A model generated the notes under the pieces. The model worked only from the letters and a program-made list of their open reading frames with translations. It did not search any database and had not been told where the DNA came from. The translations under genes were made by a program, and so were the position numbers. DNA of 6,496 nt. Source: Actinomycetes bacterium. Lineage in GTDB: Bacteria > Actinomycetota > Acidimicrobiia > Acidimicrobiales > Palsa-688. Location of the stretch: contig JAKBBS010000188.1 in assembly GCA_021808425.1 (NCBI GenBank), positions 1 through 6,496 of the forward strand. Direction: 5' to 3'. This document shows, in pieces, positions 1 through 6,135 of this stretch (position 1 is the stretch's first letter; each line of letters starts with the position of its first letter).

Positions 1-783
1 GAGACGCCAGTCGCCTTCGCCATGGCCAAGCCGGCGTGCGAGGCATTCCCATATTCGATCGTCAGACCAGTTGGCGATGTCGTCGTCGGGGTCAACCTGG
101 AGGTAGAGACGACTTACCTCAAGCGAACGCATCGAGTGCATCGCAAAGCCGTAAGGGTGCCATGCGTATATCAGTTCGTCGGTAGACGGAGCGACGTTTG
201 CAAGCACTCCGAGCCACGCAAAAGGATACGTCCGCTCCCAAGAGCGAAGTCCCGGTATCGCCTCCCGGCTCGGACCGTAGAAGCCGTCGCAGCCCACGAC
301 GACGTCAGCGTCGATACGCTGCGGGTGTCCGTCCCGGTCGGAATAGGTGACTGATGGATGGTCGGTGTCGATGTCGTGGACTGCGGTATCGGAGACTTCG
401 TAGTCGATTGGCTGGCCGGCGCAGCGCCGTGCGGCCACGAGGTCCTTTTGGAGCTCGGTCTGCCCGTAAACCCAAACGCCGCGTCCGATCAGATCTACGA
501 AGTCGATGTGGTGGCGCTCCCCCGGCCATTGGAGGTAGATTCCCCCGTGCTCCAAACCCTGTCTAGTTAATCGCTCGCCTAGTCCGACCTGGCGGAGCAG
601 GTCAACTACAGCGCTTTCGAGCACGCCAGCCCTGATGCGCGAGATCACGTACTCCTCCGACCGGCTCTCCACGACGACCGCCTCTATGCCTTCTGCGTCG
701 AGAAGATGCGAGAGCAGCAGTCCGGATGGGCCGGCGCCGATGATGGCCACCTGGGTGCGCATGCCGTGATGGTAGCGGGACAT
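1..783 (-). CDS. pobA: 4-hydroxybenzoate 3-monooxygenase (p-hydroxybenzoate hydroxylase), 3' end cut by window edge
   Basis: FAD-dependent aromatic hydroxylase that converts 4-hydroxybenzoate, O2 and NAD(P)H to protocatechuate in the cytosol. 261 codons are visible, about two thirds of a roughly 390-residue family member; the frame is open to base 1. Numbering from the ATG at 762, it aligns without gaps to the remembered Pseudomonas PobA N-terminus: FAD dinucleotide motif GAGPSG (9-14), RIRAGVLE with Arg42 and Arg44, His72, YGQTE, the DG motif CDGF (158-161), and the substrate-site block IYAWHP...S210-M-R212...R218-L-Y220, equivalent to Ser212, Arg214, Arg220 and Tyr222 of the Pseudomonas enzyme. 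Arg33 of the Pseudomonas NADPH site is Ser here and His162 is Tyr. Two in-frame ATGs exist. That at 783 is 11 bases past the regulator stop; that at 762 gives the usual family N-terminus (MRTQVAIIGAG) and may be the real start. Neither has a strong ribosome site. It is probably co-transcribed with the upstream regulator. The C-terminal third (equivalents of Asp286, Tyr385) is not visible. Confidence 0.95.
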   Translation of the reverse strand, partial: MSRYHHGMRTQVAIIGAGPSGLLLSHLLDAEGIEAVVVESRSEEYVISRIRAGVLESAVVDLLRQVGLGERLTRQGLEHGGIYLQWPGERHHIDFVDLIGRGVWVYGQTELQKDLVAARRCAGQPIDYEVSDTAVHDIDTDHPSVTYSDRDGHPQRIDADVVVGCDGFYGPSREAIPGLRSWERTYPFAWLGVLANVAPSTDELIYAWHPYGFAMHSMRSLEVSRLYLQVDPDDDIANWSDDRIWECLARRLGHGEGDWRL

Positions 784-794
784 GCCTGGGGTGA

Positions 795-1568
795 CTAGAG
801 CCGCCTTCCACTCAGTGACAACATCGAGCGGCGGATACCCTGGGCGGCCACTTGTAGAGCCCCGATGCTTGCCTGCTTGTCTCTTCGCAGGTTCGCAGTC
901 ACCATGCCGAGGGCGGCAATGACCTGATCGGAATGATCCCGGACCGGAACGGCGATCGAGCAAGCGCCGAGTGTCATCTCTTCGTTTGTCTGTGCGTAGC
1001 CGTCGTGGATGACCCGAGCGAGTTCTCCTCTAAGCCGACCGGGGCTGACGACCGTGTACGGGGTAACGGGCTTCAGATCGGCCAGCACCATCTGCTGCAG
1101 TTCGGGCGGCGCATGAGCGAGCAGCACTTTGCCTACTCCGGTCGAGTGAAGCGGAAGCCGGGTCCCGACATTGCTCACTACCGGCACTGACGCGTGTCCC
1201 GCTACCCGGTCGAGGTACAAGGCGCTCGGGCCGTCGAGGACGGCAATGTGTACGGTGGCGAGCGTGGCGGCGTAGATGTCGTGCAGGAACGGCTCGGCTA
1301 TCTCGCGTAACCCCGTGTTCACCGCCGCTAGGAGCCCGAGGTCCCAAAGTCTCCGGCCTATCTGGTAGGCGCCACTGTCCGAACGGGTAAGCGCGCCCCA
1401 CTCCAGGAGGGCCCGCACGAGCCGGTGGGCTGTCGGCAGCGGGATATCGGCGCGGCGTGCGATATCGCTCAGGCGCTGCGATCGATGCCTGCTGTCGAAG
1501 GTGTCGAGTAGGGCGAAGATCCGGCCTGCGACGCTCGCACCCGGATCCGACGTGTTTCCTGCCATCAC
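795..1568 (-). CDS. pcaR: IclR-family transcriptional regulator of protocatechuate/4-hydroxybenzoate catabolism (PcaR/PcaU/PobR-like)
   Basis: 257-residue cytosolic DNA-binding regulator of normal IclR length. Residues about 13-75 form the N-terminal winged helix-turn-helix (GRIFALLDTF, then LSDIARRADIPLPTAHRLVRAL as the HTH core, then wing and linker GAYQIGRRLWDLG). Residues about 80-250 form the GAF-like effector domain, with the typical LHSTGVGKVLLA stretch (about 140-151) and the EEMTLGACSIAVPV stretch (about 195-210). The start is GTG at 1568 or the adjacent ATG at 1565. A TACTAT hexamer 6 bases before the A of the ATG suggests a leaderless message. It lies upstream of pobA (11-base gap) and is divergent from pcaHGFIJ, the classic position for a pathway regulator. 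In this family PcaR and PcaU respond to beta-ketoadipate or protocatechuate, and PobR to 4-hydroxybenzoate. Which effector is used here, and whether it activates or represses, cannot be read from sequence, so the symbol rests mainly on context. Confidence 0.85.
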   Translation of the reverse strand: MMAGNTSDPGASVAGRIFALLDTFDSRHRSQRLSDIARRADIPLPTAHRLVRALLEWGALTRSDSGAYQIGRRLWDLGLLAAVNTGLREIAEPFLHDIYAATLATVHIAVLDGPSALYLDRVAGHASVPVVSNVGTRLPLHSTGVGKVLLAHAPPELQQMVLADLKPVTPYTVVSPGRLRGELARVIHDGYAQTNEEMTLGACSIAVPVRDHSDQVIAALGMVTANLRRDKQASIGALQVAAQGIRRSMLSLSGRRL

Positions 1569-1634
1569 AGATAGTATTTCACTCAGCGGAAGACAACGTA
1601 GCGCAGGCTCGCCTGTGTGCCTACCATTCCTGGC
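1569..1634. promoter_or_regulatory. Divergent promoter/operator region between the IclR regulator and pcaH
   Basis: Only 48 bases separate the regulator's GTG (1568) from the pcaH GTG (1617). On the minus strand TACTAT (1576-1571) is a good -10 match placed for transcription to begin at or next to the regulator start; no convincing -35 was found. On the plus strand TACCAT (1622-1627) is a weaker -10 candidate, 8 bases before an alternative pcaH start at GTG 1635. The imperfect dyad CGCAGGCTCGCCTGTG (1602-1617, 6 of 7 pairs) is a candidate operator for the IclR protein. If transcription of pcaH starts at 1635, the dyad covers roughly -33 to -18. All assignments come from reading motifs only. 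Confidence 0.4.
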
Positions 1635-2399
1635 GTGGCGAACACTCCTCCGTCAAGCGTAAAACTTGCCAGTCAGGAGGCGATCAACGCCGAGATCGCC
1701 CTGATAGCCGGCGGCTACGAGCGGGGCTCACAACCAGAGTCCCATCCCCGCCTTGACTACCTCCCGTATCGAAGCAGCGCGAAGCGCTGCCCGACGAACG
1801 ACCTGTACCGGACAGACCCCGAGCTCATCGAGAGAACCGCTCCCGTCTTCGGCCAGCAAGATGTCGGGCCTTTCGACTCGGACTTGACCGTCCAGCACCT
1901 CGGTGCTCCCATCGGCGAGCGAATCGTCGTCACCGGGCGTGTGCTCGACACGGACGGCCGTCCGATCGCCGGTCAACTCGTCGAGGTCTGGCAGGCTAAC
2001 GCAGCTGGTCGCTATATCCACGTCCGCGATCAGCACCAGGCACCGCTGGACCCGAATTTTACGGGGTTCGGCCGGTGTCTGACGGGGGCGGACGGCAGCT
2101 ACAGCTTCACGACCGTCAAACCAGGCCCGTATCCCTGGCGCAACCATCACAATGCCTGGCGTCCGGCGCACATCCACTTCTCGATTTTCGGGCGGGCGTT
2201 CAGCCAACGACTCATCACCCAGATGTACTTTCCCGGAGACCCCCTCTTCGACTACGACCCGATATTCCAGTCCGTCCTCGACCGCCGTTCGCGGGAGCGC
2301 ATCGTGGCGACCTACGACCACGAAGTGAGTTCCCACGAGGAGCACACCGGCTATCGCTGGGACATCGTGGTCGGTGAAACCCCGATGGTGAACCGGTGA
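1617..2399 (+). CDS. pcaH: Protocatechuate 3,4-dioxygenase beta subunit
   Basis: Catalytic, iron-carrying subunit of the intradiol dioxygenase that opens protocatechuate between the hydroxylated carbons to 3-carboxy-cis,cis-muconate; it works as an alpha-beta oligomer with PcaG in the cytosol. 260 residues, close to the usual 235-260. An N-terminal PcaH segment (YLPYRSSAKRCPTNDLY, 48-64) precedes the dioxygenase beta-sandwich. All four Fe(III) ligands are recognisable: Tyr133 in GRYIH, Tyr172 in GPYPWRNH, and His185 and His187 in WRPAHIHF, with the conserved Arg182 next to them. DPNFTG and RLITQMYFPGDPLF are also typical. The start is uncertain: GTG 1617 gives the longest product, with a poor AGG 9 bases upstream; GTG 1635 (residue 7) would fit a leaderless transcript. 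The TGA stop overlaps the pcaG GTG by 4 bases. It is the first gene of the catabolic operon. Confidence 0.96.
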   Translation: MPTIPGVANTPPSSVKLASQEAINAEIALIAGGYERGSQPESHPRLDYLPYRSSAKRCPTNDLYRTDPELIERTAPVFGQQDVGPFDSDLTVQHLGAPIGERIVVTGRVLDTDGRPIAGQLVEVWQANAAGRYIHVRDQHQAPLDPNFTGFGRCLTGADGSYSFTTVKPGPYPWRNHHNAWRPAHIHFSIFGRAFSQRLITQMYFPGDPLFDYDPIFQSVLDRRSRERIVATYDHEVSSHEEHTGYRWDIVVGETPMVNR

Positions 2400-2926
2400 T
2401 CGAGACACCCGGCCAGACGATCGGTCCGTTCTTCGGATTCGCACTTCCGTACGCCGGTGATTCGCAGCTCGTCCCGCCCGGGCACCCGGACGCAGTGCAG
2501 TTCAGCGGGCTCGTCTTGGACGGGGACGGCGTTGCTGTCCCCGACGCGTTGATCGAGATATGGCAACCGGACGCCGAGGGAAGTGTCGCGGCGAGGGCGG
2601 GTTCGCTTCGCAGGGACGGCTTCACCTTCACCGGGTGGGGTCGGGCCGCAACGGACAACTCCGGCCGGTACTCGTTTTCGACACTGCGACCGGGAGGCGA
2701 AGCGCCGTTCATCGCTGTCACCGTGTTCGCCCGCGGCCTGCTGCACCGCCTCTTCACCCGCGCCTACCTCCCCGGGTATCCCCCGGACGGGCTGCTGTCG
2801 TCGCTGCCTGAAAACCGGCGACGGACACTCGTGGCGCTCGAAGAAGGTGCGAGCCTCACCTTCGACATCAAGTTGCAGGGAGCCGACGAGACCGTGTTTC
2901 TGCGATTCGACAATTCAAGTGACTGA
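2396..2926 (+). CDS. pcaG: Protocatechuate 3,4-dioxygenase alpha subunit
   Basis: Partner subunit of PcaH, with the same beta-sandwich fold but no iron ligands; in known enzymes it completes the active-site pocket, chiefly through an arginine. 176 residues, a little shorter than the usual 185-205, the difference being loops and termini rather than a break. Recognisable are the N-terminal TPGQTIGPFFGFALPY (4-19), the strand VPDALIEIWQPDAEG (48-62, where PcaH has its first Tyr ligand region), GFTFTGWGRAATD and the C-terminal ARGLLHRLFTRAYLP (111-125), which carries the Arg-rich segment contributing to substrate binding. The GTG start shares GTGA with the pcaH stop, so translation is probably coupled; there is no clear ribosome site of its own. 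A 33-base gap separates it from pcaF. Confidence 0.95.
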   Translation: MIETPGQTIGPFFGFALPYAGDSQLVPPGHPDAVQFSGLVLDGDGVAVPDALIEIWQPDAEGSVAARAGSLRRDGFTFTGWGRAATDNSGRYSFSTLRPGGEAPFIAVTVFARGLLHRLFTRAYLPGYPPDGLLSSLPENRRRTLVALEEGASLTFDIKLQGADETVFLRFDNSSD

Positions 2927-2959
2927 TCGTAGGTTCCAAGCGCCTCGATTGGCGTCACG

Positions 2960-4123
2960 TTGAAAGCGTTTCTCTATGGCTCGGTTCGCACGCCGTTTGG
3001 CAGGTTCGCCGGCGCGCTCGCCGCAGTCAGGCCTGACGATCTCGCTGCGACGGTCATTAGGGCGCTCCTTGCCAAGTTTCCCGGTGTGGACCCGGCGAGC
3101 ATCGACGACGTCGTGTTCGGCAACGCGAACGGGGCAGGAGAGGACAATCGCAACGTCGGCCGCATGTCAGCCCTGCTCGCGGGGCTTCCTGTCAGCGTCC
3201 CCGGCGTAACGGTCAACAGGTTGTGCGGCTCCAGCCTTGACGCAGCGATGATCGCGTCGCGGATGGTGGAGACCGGCGACGCGAAGGCAGTGATCGCCGG
3301 CGGAGTCGAGTCCATGACTCGCGCCCCGTGGGTGCTTGCCAAGCCCGCGAAGGGCTTCCCTGCAGGGAACGAGACCCTAGTGTCGACGACCCTCGGCTGG
3401 AGACTTATCAACCCGTCGATGCCGCAGGAGTGGACTGTATCGCTCGGCGAGGCAAACGAGCAACTGCAGGAGCGTTTCGCCATTTCGAGACAGAGGCAGG
3501 ACGAGTTCGCCGCTCGGTCGCACAAGCTGGCTGCCCGAGCTTGGGACGACGGGTTCTACGATGCGATAACTGTTCCCGTGGCAGGGCTTACCCGCGATGA
3601 AGGCATACGGCCTGACAGTAGCGTGGAGTCGCTCGCAAAGCTCACCCCGTCGTTTCGTCCGTCGGGCACGATCACCGCCGGGAACGCGTCCCCGCTAAGC
3701 GACGGGGCGTCTGCTGTGCTTATCGCCGGCGAAGGCGCAGTCGACGCCGAACCGCTCGCGCGCATCGCCGGGCGCGCTGCGGTTGCCCTCGAGCCCCAGT
3801 CGTTTGGGTACGCCCCCGTCGCGGCCGCCGAGCGGGCGTTGGCGCGCGCAGGGATCGGCTGGAGCGAGATCGGAGCGGTCGAGCTGAACGAAGCGTTCGC
3901 CGTCCAGTCCCTCGCGTGCATTGACGCCTGGCCGATCGATGCTGACATAGTCAACACGCGGGGTGGCGCGATAGCAATCGGTCATCCGCTCGGCGCGTCA
4001 GGCGGACGCATCCTGGGTACACTCGCGGCGGTGCTTCGCGAACGACGAGCACGCTTCGGTGTCGCCGCTATCTGCATAGGTGTAGGCCAGGGACTGGCCA
4101 TGGTATTGGAGAATCTCGAATGA
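2960..4123 (+). CDS. pcaF: 3-oxoadipyl-CoA thiolase (beta-ketoadipyl-CoA thiolase)
   Basis: Last enzyme of the beta-ketoadipate pathway: thiolysis of 3-oxoadipyl-CoA with CoA to succinyl-CoA and acetyl-CoA. 387 residues, slightly below the usual ~400. All thiolase landmarks are intact: nucleophile Cys89 in VNRLCGSSLDA, the GGVESMTRAPW loop (114-124), GNASPLSDGA (241-250), NEAF (310-313), His342 in GHPLGASGGR, and the second catalytic Cys372 in CIGVGQG. The CIGVGQG form of the last motif, and the operon, favour PcaF over a generic acetyl-CoA acetyltransferase; the paralogue PaaJ of phenylacetate breakdown is the main alternative. The start is TTG at 2960, the only sensible one: the frame is closed by TAG at 2930 and the protein begins KAFLYGSVRTPFGR as family members do. 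No Shine-Dalgarno sequence precedes it. The stop overlaps the pcaI start (ATGA). Confidence 0.94.
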   Translation: MKAFLYGSVRTPFGRFAGALAAVRPDDLAATVIRALLAKFPGVDPASIDDVVFGNANGAGEDNRNVGRMSALLAGLPVSVPGVTVNRLCGSSLDAAMIASRMVETGDAKAVIAGGVESMTRAPWVLAKPAKGFPAGNETLVSTTLGWRLINPSMPQEWTVSLGEANEQLQERFAISRQRQDEFAARSHKLAARAWDDGFYDAITVPVAGLTRDEGIRPDSSVESLAKLTPSFRPSGTITAGNASPLSDGASAVLIAGEGAVDAEPLARIAGRAAVALEPQSFGYAPVAAAERALARAGIGWSEIGAVELNEAFAVQSLACIDAWPIDADIVNTRGGAIAIGHPLGASGGRILGTLAAVLRERRARFGVAAICIGVGQGLAMVLENLE

Positions 4124-4815
4124 TCGAACTGCCAACTGATCCTGACGCAGCTGTTAGCGACCTCAAAGACGGCTCGACGGTGCTGATCGGAGGTTTCGGG
4201 GAAGCCGGACTTCCTTTCGCTCTCGTAGATGCGCTGCTGCGCTGCGACGCCGGGGATCTGACCGTCGTCAACAACAACGCCGGCAACGGCGACACGGGCC
4301 TCGCTGCACTCCTCGGTGCCGGGCGGGTGAGGAAGATAATCTGCTCCTATCCCCGCCAGGTCGACTCGTGGATCTTCGACGGGCTGTACCGGGCCGGGAA
4401 GATCGAACTGGAGCTCGTACCCCAGGGCACTCTGGCGGAGCGCATCCGGGCCGGCGGGGCGGGGATCGGGGCTTTCTACACTCCGACGGGTGCCGGCACG
4501 CCGCTCGCCGCCGGAAAGGAGGTCCGTACCATTGAAGGTAGGCAGTACGTCCTCGAGTACCCAATCCATGGCGACGTCGCACTAATCCGGGCGCACCTGG
4601 CCGACGGGATGGGCAACCTCGTCTACCGCAAGACCGGCCGGAACTTCGGGCCAGTGATGGCTACAGCGGCGACTACGACCATCGTAGAAGTGGACCGGAT
4701 CGTGGCGATCGGCTCGCTCGATCCGGAAATTGTCGTTACGCCCGGCATCTTCGTTGACCGCGTCGTCGTGGCGAAGCGCCGCAGTGTCAAAGAGAGCCTT
4801 GGGGCGTCGGCATGA
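4120..4815 (+). CDS. pcaI: 3-oxoadipate CoA-transferase subunit A (alpha)
   Basis: Alpha subunit of succinyl-CoA:3-oxoadipate CoA-transferase, which moves CoA from succinyl-CoA to 3-oxoadipate. 231 residues, normal for the family I CoA-transferase alpha chain. The signature DGSTVLIGGFGEAGLP lies at 17-32; PQGTLAERIRAGGAGIGAFYTPTG (101-124) is the conserved glycine-rich segment, and YPIHGDVALIRAHLADGMGNL (147-167) is also typical. The ATG overlaps the pcaF stop by 4 bases and has a good ribosome site, GGAG at 4108-4111, 8 bases upstream. Its own stop overlaps pcaJ in the same ATGA fashion, so the two subunits are likely made in equal amounts. The close relatives SCOT and acetoacetate CoA-transferase cannot be excluded by sequence alone, but the pca operon decides in favour of 3-oxoadipate. 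Confidence 0.93.
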   Translation: MIELPTDPDAAVSDLKDGSTVLIGGFGEAGLPFALVDALLRCDAGDLTVVNNNAGNGDTGLAALLGAGRVRKIICSYPRQVDSWIFDGLYRAGKIELELVPQGTLAERIRAGGAGIGAFYTPTGAGTPLAAGKEVRTIEGRQYVLEYPIHGDVALIRAHLADGMGNLVYRKTGRNFGPVMATAATTTIVEVDRIVAIGSLDPEIVVTPGIFVDRVVVAKRRSVKESLGASA

Positions 4816-5447
4816 GTGCCTACCTCACCCGCTCGGAGATGGCGCAGATGGTCGCCCGCGACATCCCCGCCGGCTCTTATGTCAACCTCGGGATCGGCCA
4901 GCCAACCCTCGTAAGCGACTACCTGACAGCCGACCAGCATGTCGTCCTTCACACCGAGAACGGAATGTTGGGGATGGGCCCGCAGGCCGAAGGCGACGAA
5001 GTCGACCCGGACCTGGTCAACGCTGGCAAGATCGCGGTAACCGAGCTGCCCGGCGCGGCCTACTTTCACCACGCGGACTCGTTCGCGATCATGCGCGGAG
5101 GCCACCTCGATATCTGCGTCATGGGTGCATTCCAGGTCTCTGCTGGCGGGGACCTGGCAAACTGGCATACCGGCGAACCCGGCGCGATCCCCGCGGTCGG
5201 TGGCGCGATGGACCTGGCCGCCGGAGCGAAGGAGGTCTTCGTGATGATGACCCTGTTCACCAAGGACGGCACCCCGAAACTCGTGCCGAAGTGCACCTAC
5301 CCGCTCACGGGAGTGGGCTGTGTGAGCCGTGTCTACACCGAGCGGGCGGTGTTCCACCTGACGCCCGACGGCATCAGCGTCAAGGAAACATTCGGGACGT
5401 CGATCGACGAGCTTGCCGAAAGCCTCGACGTGGCCGTCGTCGCCTGA
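4812..5447 (+). CDS. pcaJ: 3-oxoadipate CoA-transferase subunit B (beta)
   Basis: Beta subunit partner of PcaI, carrying the catalytic glutamate that forms the covalent acyl-CoA intermediate. 211 residues, normal length. The active-site motif HTENGMLGMGP places the glutamate at residue 49; NLGIGQPTLVSDYL (25-38) precedes it, and GGHLDICVMGAFQVSAGGDLANW (97-119), GGAMDLAAGAKEVFVMM and KCTYPLTGVGCVSRVYTE (160-177) are the family's conserved core. It begins with ATG sharing ATGA with the pcaI stop. It is the last gene of the rightward operon and ends 64 bases before the stop of a convergent gene, with inverted repeats in between. Confidence 0.94.
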   Translation: MSAYLTRSEMAQMVARDIPAGSYVNLGIGQPTLVSDYLTADQHVVLHTENGMLGMGPQAEGDEVDPDLVNAGKIAVTELPGAAYFHHADSFAIMRGGHLDICVMGAFQVSAGGDLANWHTGEPGAIPAVGGAMDLAAGAKEVFVMMTLFTKDGTPKLVPKCTYPLTGVGCVSRVYTERAVFHLTPDGISVKETFGTSIDELAESLDVAVVA

Positions 5448-5514
5448 GGCGCCTTTAACCGGACCCCACGCCTAGGCGCCCTGTGACCCAGGATGGCCAG
5501 AGCGGGCCGGGTTA
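5447..5514. terminator. Possible bidirectional terminator between convergent pcaJ and the MDMPI-like gene
   Basis: The 64-base gap between two convergent stop codons holds several inverted repeats. GGCGCCT (5448-5454) and AGGCGCC (5474-5480) can form a perfect 7-bp stem with a 19-base loop; CGCCTAGGCG (5469-5478) is itself a perfect palindrome; TAACCGG (5456-5462) and CCGGGTTA (5507-5514) can pair with one bulged base. No T-run follows on either strand, so this is not a textbook intrinsic terminator, though high-GC actinobacteria often lack the T-run. Confidence 0.3.
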
Positions 5515-6048
5515 GGCCGAGCGGCCGCCGAAGTTGAGCCAGCGCGTCTGCAGGGTGGCGTCCGCGCTGGGCTCGACCTTCGGGGCGAACCCGCCGGGAC
5601 GTCGGATCGCCTCGTCCATCGGGGTTAGAAACGCCAAGGACTTCTCGACGGCATCCTGGTCGAGCTCCTCGTCCTGCCCTGTCGCCCGGGCGAGATCCCA
5701 CGTGTGGTAGAGAGTGTCGCTGCAGAGCAGGCGGCTCACGACCGACTCGAACGTTTGCTCACCGAACATGCCGCCGCGGATCGCGGAGGCGCGCTCAGGG
5801 TCGGCGAGAGCGTCGGACACCGCAACGCTTGCTTCTTGCCACTGTGCGACCAGGTCACCGGACGTGTCCGCTTCGCGCCCGGCCGTCCCTTCGATTCGCC
5901 AGTGTGTCGTGACGACGTGCGCCACGAGCGACCGTACGTCCCAGTCGCTGCACGGTGTGGGGGCCGTCCACCGTTCGGGACCGACTCCGGCCAATCGGGA
6001 AGCGAACCCGCTGCCTACCCGAGCGTAGCGTTGCTCTGTTTCTGTCAT
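5512..6048 (-). CDS. TIGR03086-like metal-binding protein (MDMPI N-terminal / DinB-superfamily domain), function unknown
   Basis: 178-residue predicted soluble protein with the four-helix-bundle pattern of the mycothiol-dependent maleylpyruvate isomerase N-terminal (DinB-like) superfamily. Visible landmarks are the PCSDWDVRSLVAHV block (32-45) with His44, and the DTLYHTWDLARATGQ block (111-125) with His115 and Asp118; in relatives such histidines bind a divalent metal. It is a single domain and lacks the C-terminal domain of true maleylpyruvate isomerases, so isomerase activity should not be assumed. Relatives are common in actinobacteria and mostly uncharacterised; some DinB-like proteins use thiol cofactors such as mycothiol. 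The ATG at 6048 is preceded by GAG 8 bases away, a weak ribosome site. It is convergent with pcaJ and divergent from a methyltransferase. Nothing in the sequence ties it to the pca pathway. Confidence 0.8.
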   Translation of the reverse strand: MTETEQRYARVGSGFASRLAGVGPERWTAPTPCSDWDVRSLVAHVVTTHWRIEGTAGREADTSGDLVAQWQEASVAVSDALADPERASAIRGGMFGEQTFESVVSRLLCSDTLYHTWDLARATGQDEELDQDAVEKSLAFLTPMDEAIRRPGGFAPKVEPSADATLQTRWLNFGGRSA

Positions 6049-6135
6049 AGACAGCTCAAGATATCAAGCGTCGGCATGTGTATCACACGTCGAACTGGGA
6101 ACGGAGTCGGAGGCGACGTGCAAGGATTCAATTTC
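6049..6135. promoter_or_regulatory. Divergent intergenic region with a 23-base operator-like dyad
   Basis: The arms TCGGCATGTG (6071-6080) and CACACGTCGA (6084-6093) form an inverted repeat around TAT, matching at 8 of 10 positions with a perfect TGTG-TAT-CACA core. On the minus strand a promoter candidate for the MDMPI-like gene is GTGATA (6086-6081), a 17-base spacer, then TATCTT (6063-6058); each matches consensus at 4 of 6 positions. The dyad would cover its -35. On the plus strand AAGGA (6122-6126) is the ribosome site of the methyltransferase. The binding protein is unknown; TetR- or GntR-type regulators use dyads of this size. Confidence 0.4.

Noticed and set aside
1..783. Suspected frameshift or pseudogene in pobA
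   Set aside because: The frame is open through all 261 codons and aligns to the known enzyme in one frame; it is simply cut by the window edge.
1578..1591. TTC...GAA inverted repeat as a second regulator half-site pair
   Set aside because: Only three base pairs match and both inner and outer positions fail, so it is no better than chance.
1728..2444. A 238-codon open frame on the minus strand, opposite pcaH
   Set aside because: It mirrors the codon pattern of pcaH, shows no recognisable domain, and lies over a gene whose four iron ligands are intact. This is normal for high-GC coding DNA.
2927..2959. A frameshift or readthrough fusion of pcaG with pcaF, since both are in the same frame
   Set aside because: TGA at 2924 and TAG at 2930 both close the frame, both proteins have family-typical ends, and the two enzymes are not known as a fusion.
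4623..5357. A 244-codon open frame on the minus strand, opposite the end of pcaI and most of pcaJ
   Set aside because: Its composition is an antisense shadow (many His, Arg and Asp from pcaJ codons) with no family motif, while pcaI and pcaJ are clearly real.
5512..6048. Reading this gene as a true maleylpyruvate isomerase of the gentisate pathway, hence a second aromatic route
   Set aside because: Only the N-terminal DinB-like domain is present, and no gentisate dioxygenase or fumarylpyruvate hydrolase is in the window.
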